NCBI GenBank assembly: GCA_030549335.1
Contig: CM060186.1
Span: forward strand, 18,343,189-18,407,188
Direction of reading: 5' to 3'
Origin: Pontederia crassipes
Taxonomy: Eukaryota > Streptophyta > Magnoliopsida > Commelinales > Pontederiaceae
Length of the DNA stretch: 64,000 nucleotides
This document shows positions 47,821-59,699 of this stretch, in pieces. The notes under the pieces are model-generated. The model was given only the letters and a program-made list of their open reading frames with translations, was not told the DNA's origin and searched no databases. The number at the start of each line of letters is the position of its first letter. Position 1 is the stretch's first letter. The translations under genes and the position numbers were made by a program.

Positions 47821-50800
47821 TCAGTCAATTTTTGATTTCAAAAGCTTCTTCCTAAGGGATACAGCAATAAACAATAGTAGACTGGAAGTAGCCACAGTAA
47901 CTGGAAAAAAATATTGTTATAACATAGGAATGTAATAAACAATAAATATTAATATGAATGTCAATTTAAGGAGAATATCAATTTTATACCCAATAGCAAA
48001 AGGGTTAAATCTAGCAAAGATGTCTAATAAAAAGTAGCATCGATAGTCTAGTTTTCGTATCAATGCTCCAAATATTAATTCACAGGATGTGATAACCTAA
48101 AGGCTGAGCATGTAATGTTGTACATCTAGATATAGGACAGGAAAGGTAAGAAAACAGGTGGAAAGGAAAATTAAAGCCCTCAAAATGCATGCCATTCCAT
48201 ATACATGTGGGGTTTGGAAAGGAAAAGAGAGTACCAGCTGCAATAGAAACAATAATCAGCGCCAAAGAATATCTACGGAACCATGGTAGCTCTGATTCAA
48301 GGGAGCAATGATGCTTATATTTCCCCTCTCTCGAACTTATGTGCACGCCATTCTGTTGAAACTCAGAGAACGAGAAATCAACTTCAGCTACAACATGTCC
48401 AATGGCATTTCTCAGTTGGACTCTCATCCTTGGTGGTGTAGCATCCCAATCTATCTCAATTGCTCCAAAGTTTGGACGTGCTGAAAAAGGTTCAAACTGA
48501 ATTTGTAAACAACTATTTGCATCATTCAGGTACATGTACATCATATGTGCAATAGCCAATAGGAATCAGAAACCGGAGCAGCTTTCTTCAAGGAAAAGGG
48601 AAAAGCAAACTGTAACTTGAGCTCTAAGTTTCTGATGAGATCATCTACATGTGTCATTGGAAATCTATGGAAACCAGAGAATGAACTGAAATTTTTTATA
48701 GAGCTAATTAGATCGGTTCCCTCATTAAACAACCAACTAACGAACCAACTATAAACTGATAAAATAGTGGTCTTTATCACCAAAAAACATTGCATTGATG
48801 ATTTCTCCTGTGGTGCATTTCACAAATTAAAAAGATAAATTAGAATGAAGATAAGAGGAAATACACCTATATATTCAAGATAAAAAAAAAAAGGCTGAAG
48901 AGAAAAACTTTGAATTTTCAAAAGATGAGCATAGGATTGATCCCAACGACTAAGAAATCATGTAAATGGCAGCTTTCATCTTAGACTAGATGCCACAATA
49001 CTTTTAGTGAAAAGAAATTGCAGTGCAATTCCTATACATCTGCAACCATACCATATGTACATGATCTGTATTGGCATTTCGCATTGAAAACTCTCATTGT
49101 ACTAGGTGTCAACCAAGCAATAGTTCTCACAGCAATGGCCAATGGTTGAGGTACAACTTGTTCAATAGCTTGAGTAAGCCCACTAGAAGTTATGTCATAG
49201 AGTGGATATCTTGCACCACAGTCATAGCGAGCAATTTCTCCGAAATGGATATCCCCACTGATGAAAAATGTTCCATTTCTCTGCAAGTGTAAAAGGTAAG
49301 GGTTAAGAAGTAACTTTAAGAAAGAATTTAAACAAGAGACATCAAACATTGAAATTCATCATTGCAGTTAATTGAATTAATCAAGAATGACGATATTACA
49401 ACTTTTGCCTTTACTAAAATTCAGAACACACCATGAGTTACTGGTTAATAATGCAATGTTGAGTTTTATGATTTCCTACACTTTATTTTGTTCATTGTTT
49501 GTTGTTCTTACTTACATCTGAAGGGGGGTCGACATCTGTACAACCAATGTAAAGTTATTACCTAAAGTTTAGTTATCAGCAGTCATTTTTCAAAGTTCAA
49601 CCACAACTTTCTTCCTCTACCAAATTCACTTATTACAACGTAACATTGCTATGAAAATTGTCTTTTGATCTTTAGAAGTTTCAAAAACTCATAGAAGTTG
49701 TGAACGATATGTAACCTCTCATGAAATTACATTCCACTGCCATCACTTCATAAAAATACACATACATATTTCAAAAAAAAAAAAAAATACAACTACATAC
49801 CATCATGGAAAGAGCTCTATCTATGCAAAGTACGTATGCAATACCATGCAAGTTGGGATAGTCAAAACAGTACATAGAAAACAAAAGAACAACAGCTGAA
49901 AAGCTAAATGGTGGCAGACCTTACTATCATTTATTAATTTATATAACCGTTCTCTCTCCCTTGGAAACCGTCCCCAAGCCTCCATGTGGAAGAACGGACC
50001 AGTTGTTGCAGAGAGATTTGACACCACCTGAATGTAGAAGAAGCTTGTATGTAAGATGTAGCATACAACAGAAGTGGCAAAATAGAAGAATGATTTAATG
50101 TAAAACAAATACTGAAAATGGAAAAAAAAATGAAATGGTATGCTGAATAGGCATTATATATCTAAAATCATATCAAAGCTAAAGGATAAGGGAAAAAGAG
50201 AAGATAATAACCTGTATGGAAGATGCAATGATGGTAAACTCTGTTCCTGGACCGTTCAACTCTTTTTCCAGCCACTCCCATTGTGAATTTCCCAATATCG
50301 TTCCATCACTAAACATTGGATCTCTGTGGTATCTGGTGTCTAAAAGAATAACCTGCAACAAAAGTCACGGGTAGCTTTCAATTTGTGTGTCTGTAATATG
50401 TGATCAATCTTCATGCTTCAAGTCCTAACAATTGAGCTTTAGTGGATGGTACATGACTAAGTGAAGAAGAATTATGAAAAGTGTGATCATGATTTGAACG
50501 ATCTAACAGGTGAAATAGTGTAGGTTTGGACTCTAACATCAAGTTTGCAAGTTGATGGCCCAATTGCATACCTTCACTTGTTTCCCCTTGGGTCCAAATA
50601 CATAAGAGGTGTAGACGCCAGCTTGTTTCCTCCTGCAGGGAAGAAGTTTAGTTATCTTCGATAGCTCCACACTAGATCAACTTGTGTGCAGATCCAATTT
50701 GTTTTAGTTTGTCACGTTCAAAGTTCAAAATAGTTGATATAATTATGAACATAATACATGAGAAAGACATATTGCTGTCAAAATAGAATGAAAAATGACT

Positions 50801-51893
50801 GCCGAACCCAGTTCATTTGTGGGCCTGGAGCCTCAATTCTTAAAGATATTGACATAGGCATGGTCTAAAGTTGCCTTTGTGGACTTGTATCTTAGCACAA
50901 CAATTCAAATAGTACTATGGTGATGCTATGTTATGAATGCATGATGAGCTTCAAACATTACTTGCAAGTAAAGCATTGGATTATTTATATTTGGGCAATT
51001 GATCACCTAGGACTGTCTTCAGGCTCGTCCAAGAAATCTAAGAGAAGCCCCTGGCTCGTGTCCTTTCCACCAAATTCTTTGCCCGCGTCATTCAATCCAT
51101 AGTCATGGTCATCCCAGGTTCCAATAACCTGCAAATATAATGATGTGGACAGTGTTGCATGTTGTAGGATCACCGATTGTATAGACAGCATTGAAAAGAT
51201 CCAGAAGACATGGCTACATATTGGGCAACTAAGAATCAAAATGTGGCGGCTCTGCAGCTACCTGAGCCCTACGTCTGAGCTTGGAGTAGCCAGGATTGTT
51301 CTTGGCCATCTCGTACCTCTTGCGCATCTCCTCCTCCGTGGAGGGGAAGAACCTGGGAGTATTCTTCCAGGGCCCTATAGTCCGCTGCTTCCCGAACAGG
51401 CGGAAAGGGTGCTTGTTGTCCCCGTAGATGTTGTCCCCCAACCAGACGAAGACCTGCGGATCGAAGTCGATGATCGCGTCCCAGACCGGCTGCCGGGCGC
51501 CACCACGAAATTAGTATGAATCGGAATGGCACACCTTTTTCTGTATCGATCATATAATTGTTTCCAACAACAATAAAAAAAGAAAAAGAGAGGAGTCCTA
51601 CTAAATTCGCAAAATGTCCTCTGATTCGGTGCAAGATTACAGAGCGGTTGACGGAGAGTGAGGATGGGGAAGAGGAGAACAAGAAGGGGGCATATATGCA
51701 CCTGAGGAGCGCTTTGGTTAGAGCAGGAACCGAAGGCGATGCGGGAGACGACGGCCGGGGAAGCGGCAGACGGCGAGGCATCCGAAGCTCTGCAATAACG
51801 GGTACCTACGGACAGCATTAGCAACGCCGATAAGAGCAAGATAAAGAAGGCGTCAGAGGAGGAGGACATGGCAGCGGCGCTTGTCGTCGTCAT
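47821..51893 (-). CDS. PhoD-like metallophosphatase with signal peptide and C-terminal membrane anchor
   Basis: Nine exons on the minus strand: 51702-51893, 51262-51489, 51007-51128, 50572-50632, 50212-50352, 49920-50027, 49052-49280, 48235-48480, 47821-47900. All introns are GT..AG and the total, 1407 bp, is an exact 468 codons plus stop. Residues about 15-38 form a signal peptide ([15 protein letters not shown]). Metal-binding motifs of the PhoD/alkaline phosphatase D family follow: GDNIYGD (82-88), GTWDDHDYG (143-151), LLDTRYHRD (204-212) and [11 protein letters not shown] (289-299). A hydrophobic stretch near 431-457, then RKKLLKSK, is a probable membrane anchor. It likely hydrolyses phosphate esters outside or in the secretory path; the substrate is unknown. 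A second Met (residue 9) is an alternative start. Confidence 0.93.
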
Positions 51894-52718
51894 CGGAGGA
51901 GGAGCGACCGAGCGAACGAGTGCTAATGGCGGTTGTGTCGCAAGCAGAGGGCAGGCGAATATTTTTTTGCTCTCTCTCTCTCTCTCTCTCTCTGTGGGAA
52001 GTGTGAAGAATAAGAAAGGCATCCAAATGTTCGGTTTCTGGACAACCACCAAAGATTCTGTTCTGCTCGCAATTTATTTGTTTTTTAATCTAATATGTAT
52101 CCATCGGGTCTCGTGATGATCTTGCATTAGATATGTTGATACTTCAAAGGAAAATTGTTAGATTTGGTCAGCGGACGTTTGGTCAGCATTTGCCATTTAG
52201 CGAACAATTTTTTTTAAAAAAATTGCTAAATATTTGAATCATGCAATTTCAAAACAACAACTATCGCTCCAGAAAGGGTACCTTTTAATATACTGCATAA
52301 CTAAAGTATCGCTGGGGCTAATGAATTATGCCATATTAAATGCAACACTAAGATCCACTTAGCATCCCTAATTGAACATTTTTAAAAAAGCTATCGAGAC
52401 ACAATAATATTAATTGGTTTAGTAACCTGAAGTGCTACTTTTAGATGTCATAAAAAAAAACATCCATTTATAATGACATTGACCTCATTGAATTGGCAAA
52501 TATATGAACGGAATAAAACAAAAATAAAGAAAACTAGAAAAAAAAAGGAAAAAAACTTGAACCAAACGACGTCTGTGGACACAACTCGTACTTGTTTTGG
52601 GCCTTTAATTTGGCCCATGCACACGAACACTTCCGCGATGAATAAAGTTGCTGCTCTTTTTACGATTTTGCCACTAGTTCGTTCGTCCATATCATCCTCG
52701 GGCAGGACCGTGGTCGCG
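51894..52718. promoter_or_regulatory. Shared promoter region between divergent genes
   Basis: The metallophosphatase (leftward) and YjbQ (rightward) start codons are 825 bp apart, head to head. A (CT)n run of about 28 bases at 51969-51994 lies just upstream of the metallophosphatase start and probably in its leader. No clear TATA box is seen for either gene. Co-regulation is possible but not shown. Confidence 0.5.
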
Positions 52719-55700
52719 ATGCAGGCTGCCGCTTCCGCCGTCTTCTCGCCCGCGAAGGCCCCACTCGCAGTCAGATTCCGCCCTTCACCGCCGGAGATCA
52801 GTCCTCGCCTGAGATTCCAGCGCTGTTCCATCGTCTGCATCGCTGCCCCTTCGAGTCGGACGGATTCCATGGCGGCCAAGTGGGCGCAGAAGACGGTGGT
52901 CATCCCTCCCCAGAGGCGCGGGTGCCATCTCGTCACCTCCAAGGTCTTATTTTTCTTCTTCTTCTTGGTCGATTAGCAATTCGTGTTGATCTTTGGTGAG
53001 AAAGAACTAGAGGAGATAACAGCCTCTACAATCGATGACTATATGAGTTTTGAATCATGCTTATTAAAATCCTTCGAATTGTCCATTTTTCACTTCCAAA
53101 AAAAAATTTTTTGTGCATACCCGTGAGGATATTTATAATGCATAACTGATGCTCTCATCGACAGCGGCTTACTTGCAAAATTAGCAATTGGCCCGTCTTC
53201 GCGGTTATTCTCTATTTGTGCAGTAATAATTTATTTTATGGTATCTTTTCATTCGTTTTTTTTAAATTCAAAATAGTTTGATTTTCCTGTATTTTTCTGC
53301 CCTGTCACCTTATCAGATCTTGAGGGAGATTGAGCAAGATTTATCAGGCTTCAAATGTGGCCTTGCGCATTTCTTTTGTAAGTGGGTTTCTTTAGTTTTT
53401 AGTAATCACTTAGTAATCTGGTGTTGTTCTTATTTGGAGACTAATTTAATGTTCAGTGCATCACACAAGCGCTTCGCTGACCATAAATGAGAATTACGAT
53501 TCTGATGTGCAGGATGACACAGAAACATTCCTCAATCGGATAGTTCCAGAGGTAAGGTGGCATTTTTAAAGCACTTCGGCATGTTCTTTTTTTTTTTTTT
53601 TTTCCGCTGCAATACTGTGTCTTGAAACTTACATCTTTGACACAATTTTGAATTTTTCAGGGCCGATCTGCACCTTGGAAGCATACACTGGAAGGTTGTT
53701 AGAGCTGAAATACTTTGCTAATAAGATATATATGTATATATGTATATTGAAGAATTGGTTACATTCTTCTCTTGGGTGATTATACTTCTTTTTTGTTCAT
53801 AATGTCTACTTTTCTACATTCTGCTAAATTCAGGTCCATGGATCAATTCTATTTTTCTCATGAATGCTTCTTAGATCTCAAGTATCCATTTCTTTTTCTT
53901 TTTCTTTTAGTCGTTTCTGAACTTTAGGTGATTTATTGTATTAATCATTATGTTGTCTGAGACTAGGATTTATTTAGTCTAGCTTGATTGTCCTTAAGCT
54001 TGACTGATATCTTCTTGAAAGTGGGAGTAAGAATGTGAATTGCCTTGAAACTTCTCCCATCTATTTTTAATTCATTAGTATTACAAAAAGTTATGCGTCG
54101 TTACTTTTCTTGATGGCATCTGTTTTGCGCACTTAATTAGAATAGAAGTGATAAGTCATTTTTTTTTCTTGGGCACAGGCTTGTCTTATTTAGTTTGATT
54201 TGTTCTCGACGTCGGCATATTCAACTATCTCATTCTTTTGATTAATACTAAGGGTTATTTTCATAAACCACCTCGAAACTATCATGATAAACCCAAACTA
54301 CAAATTTATTTTTTTGTATCCCTAAACTATCACGATTTTTTCACTTTAGTCCTTCCGTCTATTTTTGTTATGTTTTCCGTTATTTTTTATTTTTCGCATT
54401 TATGAAAAGACTAAATTACCCCTCCCTCCATAACACATCAAATAATAAAGAAAAAAAAATTGGGGGAGGGTAATTTAGTCTTTTTCATAAATGAAATTTT
54501 TTTTTACCACTTTAATCCTTCATCGTTTTTTTTATTATTTTATATTTGTGATTTCATGTTTTTCTGGAGGGAGTGGTAATTTAGTCTTTTCATAAATGGA
54601 AAAAAATAAAAGTAACGAAAAACGTAACAAAAGTAGGCGGAAGGATTAAAGTGAAAAAATTCCGTGCGGGCGGAGGCTCAAAGCGGACAATATCCTATGC
54701 AAGTGCAAGAATGTTACATATGGTATATATGGTATCAGAGCCACTCCGCGTGAGCCTCTGTGCATGGTGGGGTGCGATCACTCAACGAGGACGTTGAGTT
54801 CCATGGTGGAAAGGATGCATGAGGCATGCCTTGAATTGGTTCCACATGCATAAGTTACGAGAGATGCTGGGTATATATGGAACCATGACCTTGGCCTGGT
54901 AGGGCGTGTTTTGGGAAAACCGTGTGGGCGGAGGCACAAAGTGGACAATATCCTACGCAAGTGCAAAGATGTTATATAAGCGGAAGGATTAAAGTGAAAA
55001 AATCGTGATAGTTTAGGAATACAAAAAAATATTTTGGAGTTAGATGTGAAAAATCGCGATAGTCTTAAAAGTGATAACCATATCTCTAGCTTCATATAAG
55101 GTGAGTTTTTACTCTTCTCACATGACAATGCAATATGACAGGACCTGATGATATGCCAGCACATATTAAATCATCAATGTTTGGTTGTGCCCTCACGTAC
55201 GTATTCATTTGTTGTTCTTTATTAGTCATAATTTTTTTCCAAGTTATACACTAAATCATGATTTATTATTTCCAGGATCCCAATAACTGATGGACGCCTC
55301 AATATGGGGACTTGGCAAGTAAGTTGATAAATTAGATTTCTGGATATTTCCCATTGATCCATGAATACTGGCTTCCAAGACAGCGAAACAATGCTCTTTG
55401 CTGTTAACAGATGATGTTCCTCTCTTCCTATGACTTTCTTTAGTCTCAAATCAACTTTCTCCTTATCTTTACATTTATTCTTGTATCTACCAAATGCATG
55501 TATTTTCATATGGGCTAAAGCTTCTGAAGAGCACCCTTTTGAACATTATACATTGTGCTAAAGAACTCTTGGAAATGCCTAACAATAGCAAAGATGCTAA
55601 ACTTAGATTTGTAATATGCATTTTTTTCTGTCAATGCATCATTGTAGAACCTTTAAATAAAGCAAGAAAAATTCTTCTTTGATGTTAACCGGAGGATGTT

Positions 55701-56037
55701 CTGCTCCTTCAACTACTTTATTTGACCTTAAACTTTTGAAAGTAAATTTCAAACTTTCTCCTTAGCTTTGTATCTTATTCTTCTGTATGTCAAATGCATT
55801 CATGCCATGAGAACTAAACTTCTGAAGACACTCTTTGAACATCATGATAAGGACGCCTTGGATAGAAATGTCACAAATAGTTATAAACATTGTTGGGATC
55901 ATGATTTATCTTATTGTTCCCTGGTTTATTCTTTTATGAGTCATTTTTATTTTCCATTTTCTCAGGGAATATGGTTGTGCGAACATAGAGATCATGCAAC
56001 TCCTCGCAAAATTGTGATTACCCTGAATGGGATGTAA
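52719..56037 (+). CDS. YjbQ/UPF0047 family protein, probably plastid-targeted
   Basis: Seven exons: 52719-52943, 53317-53377, 53457-53551, 53661-53694, 55142-55196, 55276-55318, 55966-56037. All junctions are GT..AG and the total, 585 bp, is 194 codons plus stop. Residues 1-50 are rich in Ala, Ser, Arg and Pro and resemble a plastid transit peptide; the conserved domain begins AAKWAQKTVVIPPQRRGCHL. Family motifs: GFKCGLAHFF, TSASLTINENYDSDV, DDTETFLNRIVPEG, WKHTLEGPDDMPAHIKSS, PITDGRLNMGTWQGIWLCEH and RKIVITLNGM at the end. Bacterial YjbQ has weak thiamine-phosphate synthase activity; the plant role is unclear. One oddity is LHHTSAS where plants usually have LQHTSAS. Another in-frame ATG at 52617 is possible but less likely. 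Confidence 0.93.
54253..55079. mobile_element. Long-TIR element inside intron 4 of the YjbQ gene
   Basis: The left arm (54253-54360) and right arm (54980-55079) are inverted copies of about 100 bp: a matching part contains CCCTAAACTATCACGATTTT on the left and its complement on the right. The middle has T-rich and G-rich parts. No target duplication was found, so the superfamily (Mutator-like or MITE) is open. It lengthens intron 4 to 1447 bp but leaves both splice sites intact. Confidence 0.68.
54661..54979. mobile_element. TRIM-like fragment within the intronic element
   Basis: The left part reads CGGGCGGAGGCTCAAAGCGG, ACAATATCCTATGCAAGTGC, then ATGTTACATATGG and TGGTATCAGAGCC, the plant initiator-tRNA-Met primer site next to an LTR-like end. 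The right part repeats the first block (GTGGGCGGAGGCACAAAGTG, ACAATATCCTACGCAAGTGC, ATGTTATATA). This is the layout of a terminal-repeat retrotransposon in miniature with partial LTRs. Its flanks are 24-bp direct repeats (54637-54660 and 54980-55003). Confidence 0.6.
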
Positions 56038-56860
56038 CTAGTAATTGTATCATGCAGTGTCTTAATTAAGTAAGAAGGTACAGAAGTCATTCTTATGTCC
56101 TCTATGTCTTCTAATGCCAATGACTGAGTGTGAGGACAGTATTGTCATCACATCTTTGTTATCTTTGAAAGAAAAACAATATTATTCATACTCTGTCCTT
56201 GTTGTACAATTCTTATCAGAGTTGCTTATGTTTGGATGTAGTGGATCATAAATTTAATCATGGATATGACATCTATGTCATATTCAGGCATTGTTTGGCA
56301 CATGCAAAAAGTAGAGTATAGTGTTTTGACCGAGTCAAAATGTTATTGTGAGTGTTTGATAAATATTTTTTGAAGTCTCACAAAACACAAACTACTTCCA
56401 TTAGTTTATAGAGTATAAAGTATAGTTATTTTGTATTTTATTCTTATCATACTTTAATTCTTTTTAATATAAAATTCTATTATTTTTAAACATCATATAT
56501 TAATTCTTATTTTTATATATCACATCTTTAAGTTTACTTAAAATTCGAACAATATTTTTATTTCAAAATAATAAAAAAATTTATATTATAACACTATTTT
56601 AAAATATTGTTCTTCAAAATAAAATGTTTTAAATTAATTATTATGAATATGATGCTTATAAGAATACATTTAATTATATTTTTATATTTATTATCGTCAT
56701 TGTACATGTATAGGTAATCGCTATTTTTTAATTAAATTATTATTCGATACTTGAATTGCTAATTTTGTGAAAATCTTGGTGATTTAAATGCATGCACTAA
56801 GTAGAGTTTGTTTCACCAACATAGCCCCATGGGCAAATATCATTCTCTTCGTGCTTGATG
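56038..56860. other. YjbQ 3' flank
   Basis: Probable 3' untranslated sequence, then AT-rich sequence from about 56380. Nothing else recognised. Confidence 0.4.
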
Positions 56861-56868
56861 TCCATGGT

Positions 56869-57336
56869 TAGGGGTGGAAATCCGACCCGATCCGACTCAA
56901 AACCCGACCTGATCCGACCATGACCCGACCAAGGGTCGGGTCGGGTTCGGGTTGGGATTTTTCAATCCGAGTTGATCCAACCCGATCCGATGGACTCAGT
57001 TTTTTATTTTTTTATTATTTTTTAGTTAAATGTATAGTTTTATATCATTTAAAATTTTAAAAAATATGAAATAAATTATTTTAAATGTAGAAAATTCTAT
57101 AGATATTTAAAATAATATTTTTTATATTTAAAAATACTTTATTTTGTATTAAAAATAAAGTAATAAATACTTTTTATATTAAAAAAATAAATTAAAAAAT
57201 TAAAAAGAAAAAAGGTGGTCGGGTAACCCGACCCGAACCGACCCGGCCAAGGTTGGCCGGGTCGGGTCCCCAAACTTTTGATGGGCCGGGCCGGGTCGGG
57301 TCGGGTCGGGTCAAATCCGACCCGTGAACACCCCTG
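56869..57336. mobile_element. hAT-type MITE rich in GGGTCGG
   Basis: The termini are TAGGGGTGG and CACCCCTG (inverted, one or two differences). The 8-bp TCCATGGT is present at both flanks (56861-56868 and 57337-57344), the duplication length of hAT transposases. Both ends hold GGGTCGGGTC-type repeats in opposite orientations, and the middle is an AT-rich stretch. No coding capacity; 468 bp is typical of a MITE. Confidence 0.88.
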
Positions 57337-57344
57337 TCCATGGT

Positions 57345-58771
57345 CACGGATCGTTGGGTAAAGAAAATATCAACGACTGCCATTATGATGGGATAGATAA
57401 ATTTTCAGACCAAGGTAAGGATGATATATTTATAATAGATATCAAATTATTAATAATTTATGTATATTTATATACTAATAATTATTTATCATTATTAAAA
57501 TTTGTAATAAATAAAAATTATGTTATATTAATTTTTAATATTATTAATAGGTTATTAGCAAATATTCATATACTATATCATATAACTTATATTATATCTT
57601 TATAATTATTATAAATAATATTATTTAATAAAATTTAATTCAATTCGATCGAACCTTTCATATCGCTGAACTATGATTCTATAATGACTCTGATCCGATC
57701 ATCCACTAATGGTATTGAGTCTGGTCTAATCATTTGGTAACCAGTCCGACTCTATCCTAAACTTAAACAAATAATTTAGTTCATATAAGTACAACGAATG
57801 GACAAATGTGGGTTCAGATTTATGGAGGGTTGGAAGTGATGGGCATATCAAAACTGCAATTGGGGCATGTCAGATCACTCACAGGGATTCCTTATAATTA
57901 TTGGCTTCACGTGGTATGGAACTTCTGAAAGTGATCATATCTTGTTTTTTTTCTTTACTGAAGAAGATTGAAGATATTTTGTACAAAGTTAATATAGTAT
58001 ATAGTGTTTGATAATAAAACTGAAGCAGGCAAATCAAATGATCCGTATCAACTTAATTTTGTTCAGTGGATTAAGTTGTTACAATTAGCAAGCTACTTGG
58101 TATGTAATGAAAATTGAACAGCATCATGTATAACAACTTTTCTTGACTTTTTTTTTAAGGATATATATCAGAATATCAGCATCCAATTGGGGACATGTTT
58201 GAAGAAGAAACAAACTTATTGGGAAAAGGTTTCGCGATTTGTTATTACCTAATTAACAATTAATTTAACCTATTTTTCGATATTAAACATTTAATAATAC
58301 AACAAAGATAAGAATCAATACCTTCATTATGAATATTAAGATAATGATTATCAATATGATTGACTAGTGAATTTGAATTTCTCAAATAGATACAAACACC
58401 AGTATCTATCCAAATTTCAGAATTATTATTGTTAGAGAAGGATGCATACATATTATTGTCATAGAAGGATGCTTAAAGTATAGAAGTGTAAAGCATTTAT
58501 ATTGTCCAAACCTCAAAAAGCAAAATGAACACGGTAATTATTCTCAATAAAGTTAATGTACATTGATATGAGGCCGAGGAACTGCACATTATATATATAC
58601 ACACACACTCGCACATGAACAAACAAAGAATCAACTACAACAGCGTCCGATGAAAACTGCTTTATTGTTAACATATTGGGAAAGAATCAATGAATCCACG
58701 TCCGATGAAAACTGCTTGCTGTCCATGAATGATCCAGCAGTGCTTCTTTATTCCTTCTCCGACCATGTCGC
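57345..58771. other. AT-rich intergenic interval
   Basis: Predominantly AT-rich with no recognised gene or element. The final part (58620-58771) is likely the 3' untranslated region of the EF-hand gene, and carries the direct repeat CGTCCGATGAAAACTGCTT (58645 and 58698). Confidence 0.45.
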
Positions 58772-59455
58772 CTAGAGCATCATGATCTTGAACTCGTCGA
58801 AGCTGAGCACGCCGTCGCCGTTGATGTCGAACCTCCGGATCATGGCCGCGCACTCGTCGTTCGTCCTCGACTCCCCGAGCCGCCTCAGCATCCTCCGGAG
58901 GCTCTTGGGCGTGATGCGTCCTCCTCCTCCTCCTCGCCGGTCCTCCTCCTCCCCCGTCGCGTACATCCGGAAGGCGTCCCTCAGGTTCCTCCCCTTCTCC
59001 TCCTCCCCCTCCCCCTCCCCCTCCCCCTCCACCAGCTTCACGAAGTCCTCCAGCCCCAGGAGCCCGTCCCCGTCGGAGTCCGTCGACTCCACCACCGCCT
59101 CGGCCTCCTCCGACGACAGCTCCTCCCCCGCGGCCCTCATGCACCTCTGCAGCTCCAACGGCGATATCTTCCCGTCCCCGTTCTCGTCGAAGTAGTCGAA
59201 CACCTTCTGGAGCCCGCACTGTCGTCCGGCAGCGCTCGGCGACCGCGCCACGAGCTCCTCCTCCTGCTGCTGCTCTTGCTGCTTGGAGTGCCTGGGCGGC
59301 GACAGAATGCATAGGAATCTGCGGAACGCGACGGCGGAACCTTTGTGGTCCTTGGCCTTGTCGCGGCCGTTGCCGCAGCCTCTGTGCTCCTGCGGCGTGC
59401 TGGAAGTGGAAGCTGCTGGCCGTGAGACTTCCTTCATATTAGCTACGAGCATCAT
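58772..59455 (-). CDS. Calmodulin-like EF-hand protein, 227 aa
   Basis: One exon, very GC-rich, in sharp contrast to its flanks. The N-terminal 80 residues are low-complexity and polar with RRFLCILSPP, and no clear targeting signal. EF-hand loops at residues 90-101 (DENGDGKISPLE), 126-137 (DSDGDGLLGLED) and 210-221 (DINGDGVLSFDE) have the Asp, Asn/Asp, Gly and Glu/Asp of working calcium loops (the second ends in Asp). The third hand, about 160-180, is degenerate: Arg and Gly runs replace its loop. So three of four hands look able to bind calcium. It is probably a calcium sensor of the plant CML group; its partner is unknown. ATG at 59455 is the first; Met7 is an alternative. Confidence 0.93.
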   Translation of the reverse strand: MMLVANMKEVSRPAASTSSTPQEHRGCGNGRDKAKDHKGSAVAFRRFLCILSPPRHSKQQEQQQEEELVARSPSAAGRQCGLQKVFDYFDENGDGKISPLELQRCMRAAGEELSSEEAEAVVESTDSDGDGLLGLEDFVKLVEGEGEGEGEEEKGRNLRDAFRMYATGEEEDRRGGGGGRITPKSLRRMLRRLGESRTNDECAAMIRRFDINGDGVLSFDEFKIMML

Positions 59456-59670
59456 GGATCTGTGGGCACGTAGATTTTTCTACCTGGCTTCTTGGCTGAT
59501 CAGATGATCACTGCGAGGGCTTCGAGCGACTGGAACGCTTTATATCCTCTACTTTCTTCTTGAGCGATATTAAAACCAGGAAAATTAAGGATCGGATAAG
59601 AAGGAACGGAAGAACACAACAAAAGGGTTGTGGGTCAATTGGGTTTCTGTTGGCGAAGGGGGGCAACTTG

Positions 59671-59682
59671 TTTATATATAGC
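59671..59682 (-). promoter_or_regulatory. TATA box of the EF-hand gene
   Basis: On the minus strand GCTATATATAAA lies about 216 bases before the start codon. Transcription would begin near 59640, giving a leader of about 185 bases. Confidence 0.65.
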
Positions 59683-59699
59683 GAGAGATCAATGGAGAG

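Noticed and set aside
51375..52052. 225-codon minus-strand frame over the metallophosphatase start
   Set aside because: Only its part at 51702-51893 is the true exon 1; the rest reads intron 1 and the wrong frame of exon 2.
52448..52942. 164-codon minus-strand frame
   Set aside because: Antisense shadow of YjbQ exon 1, which has clear family motifs and splice sites on the plus strand.
57200..57320. Telomere-like repeat
   Set aside because: The GGGTCGG units differ from the plant telomere unit TTTAGGG and are the arms of a hAT MITE with an 8-bp duplication.
58668..59312. 214-codon minus-strand frame overlapping the EF-hand gene
   Set aside because: It is the shadow in another frame of the GC-rich EF-hand gene; Ala/Gly/Arg-rich without motifs.
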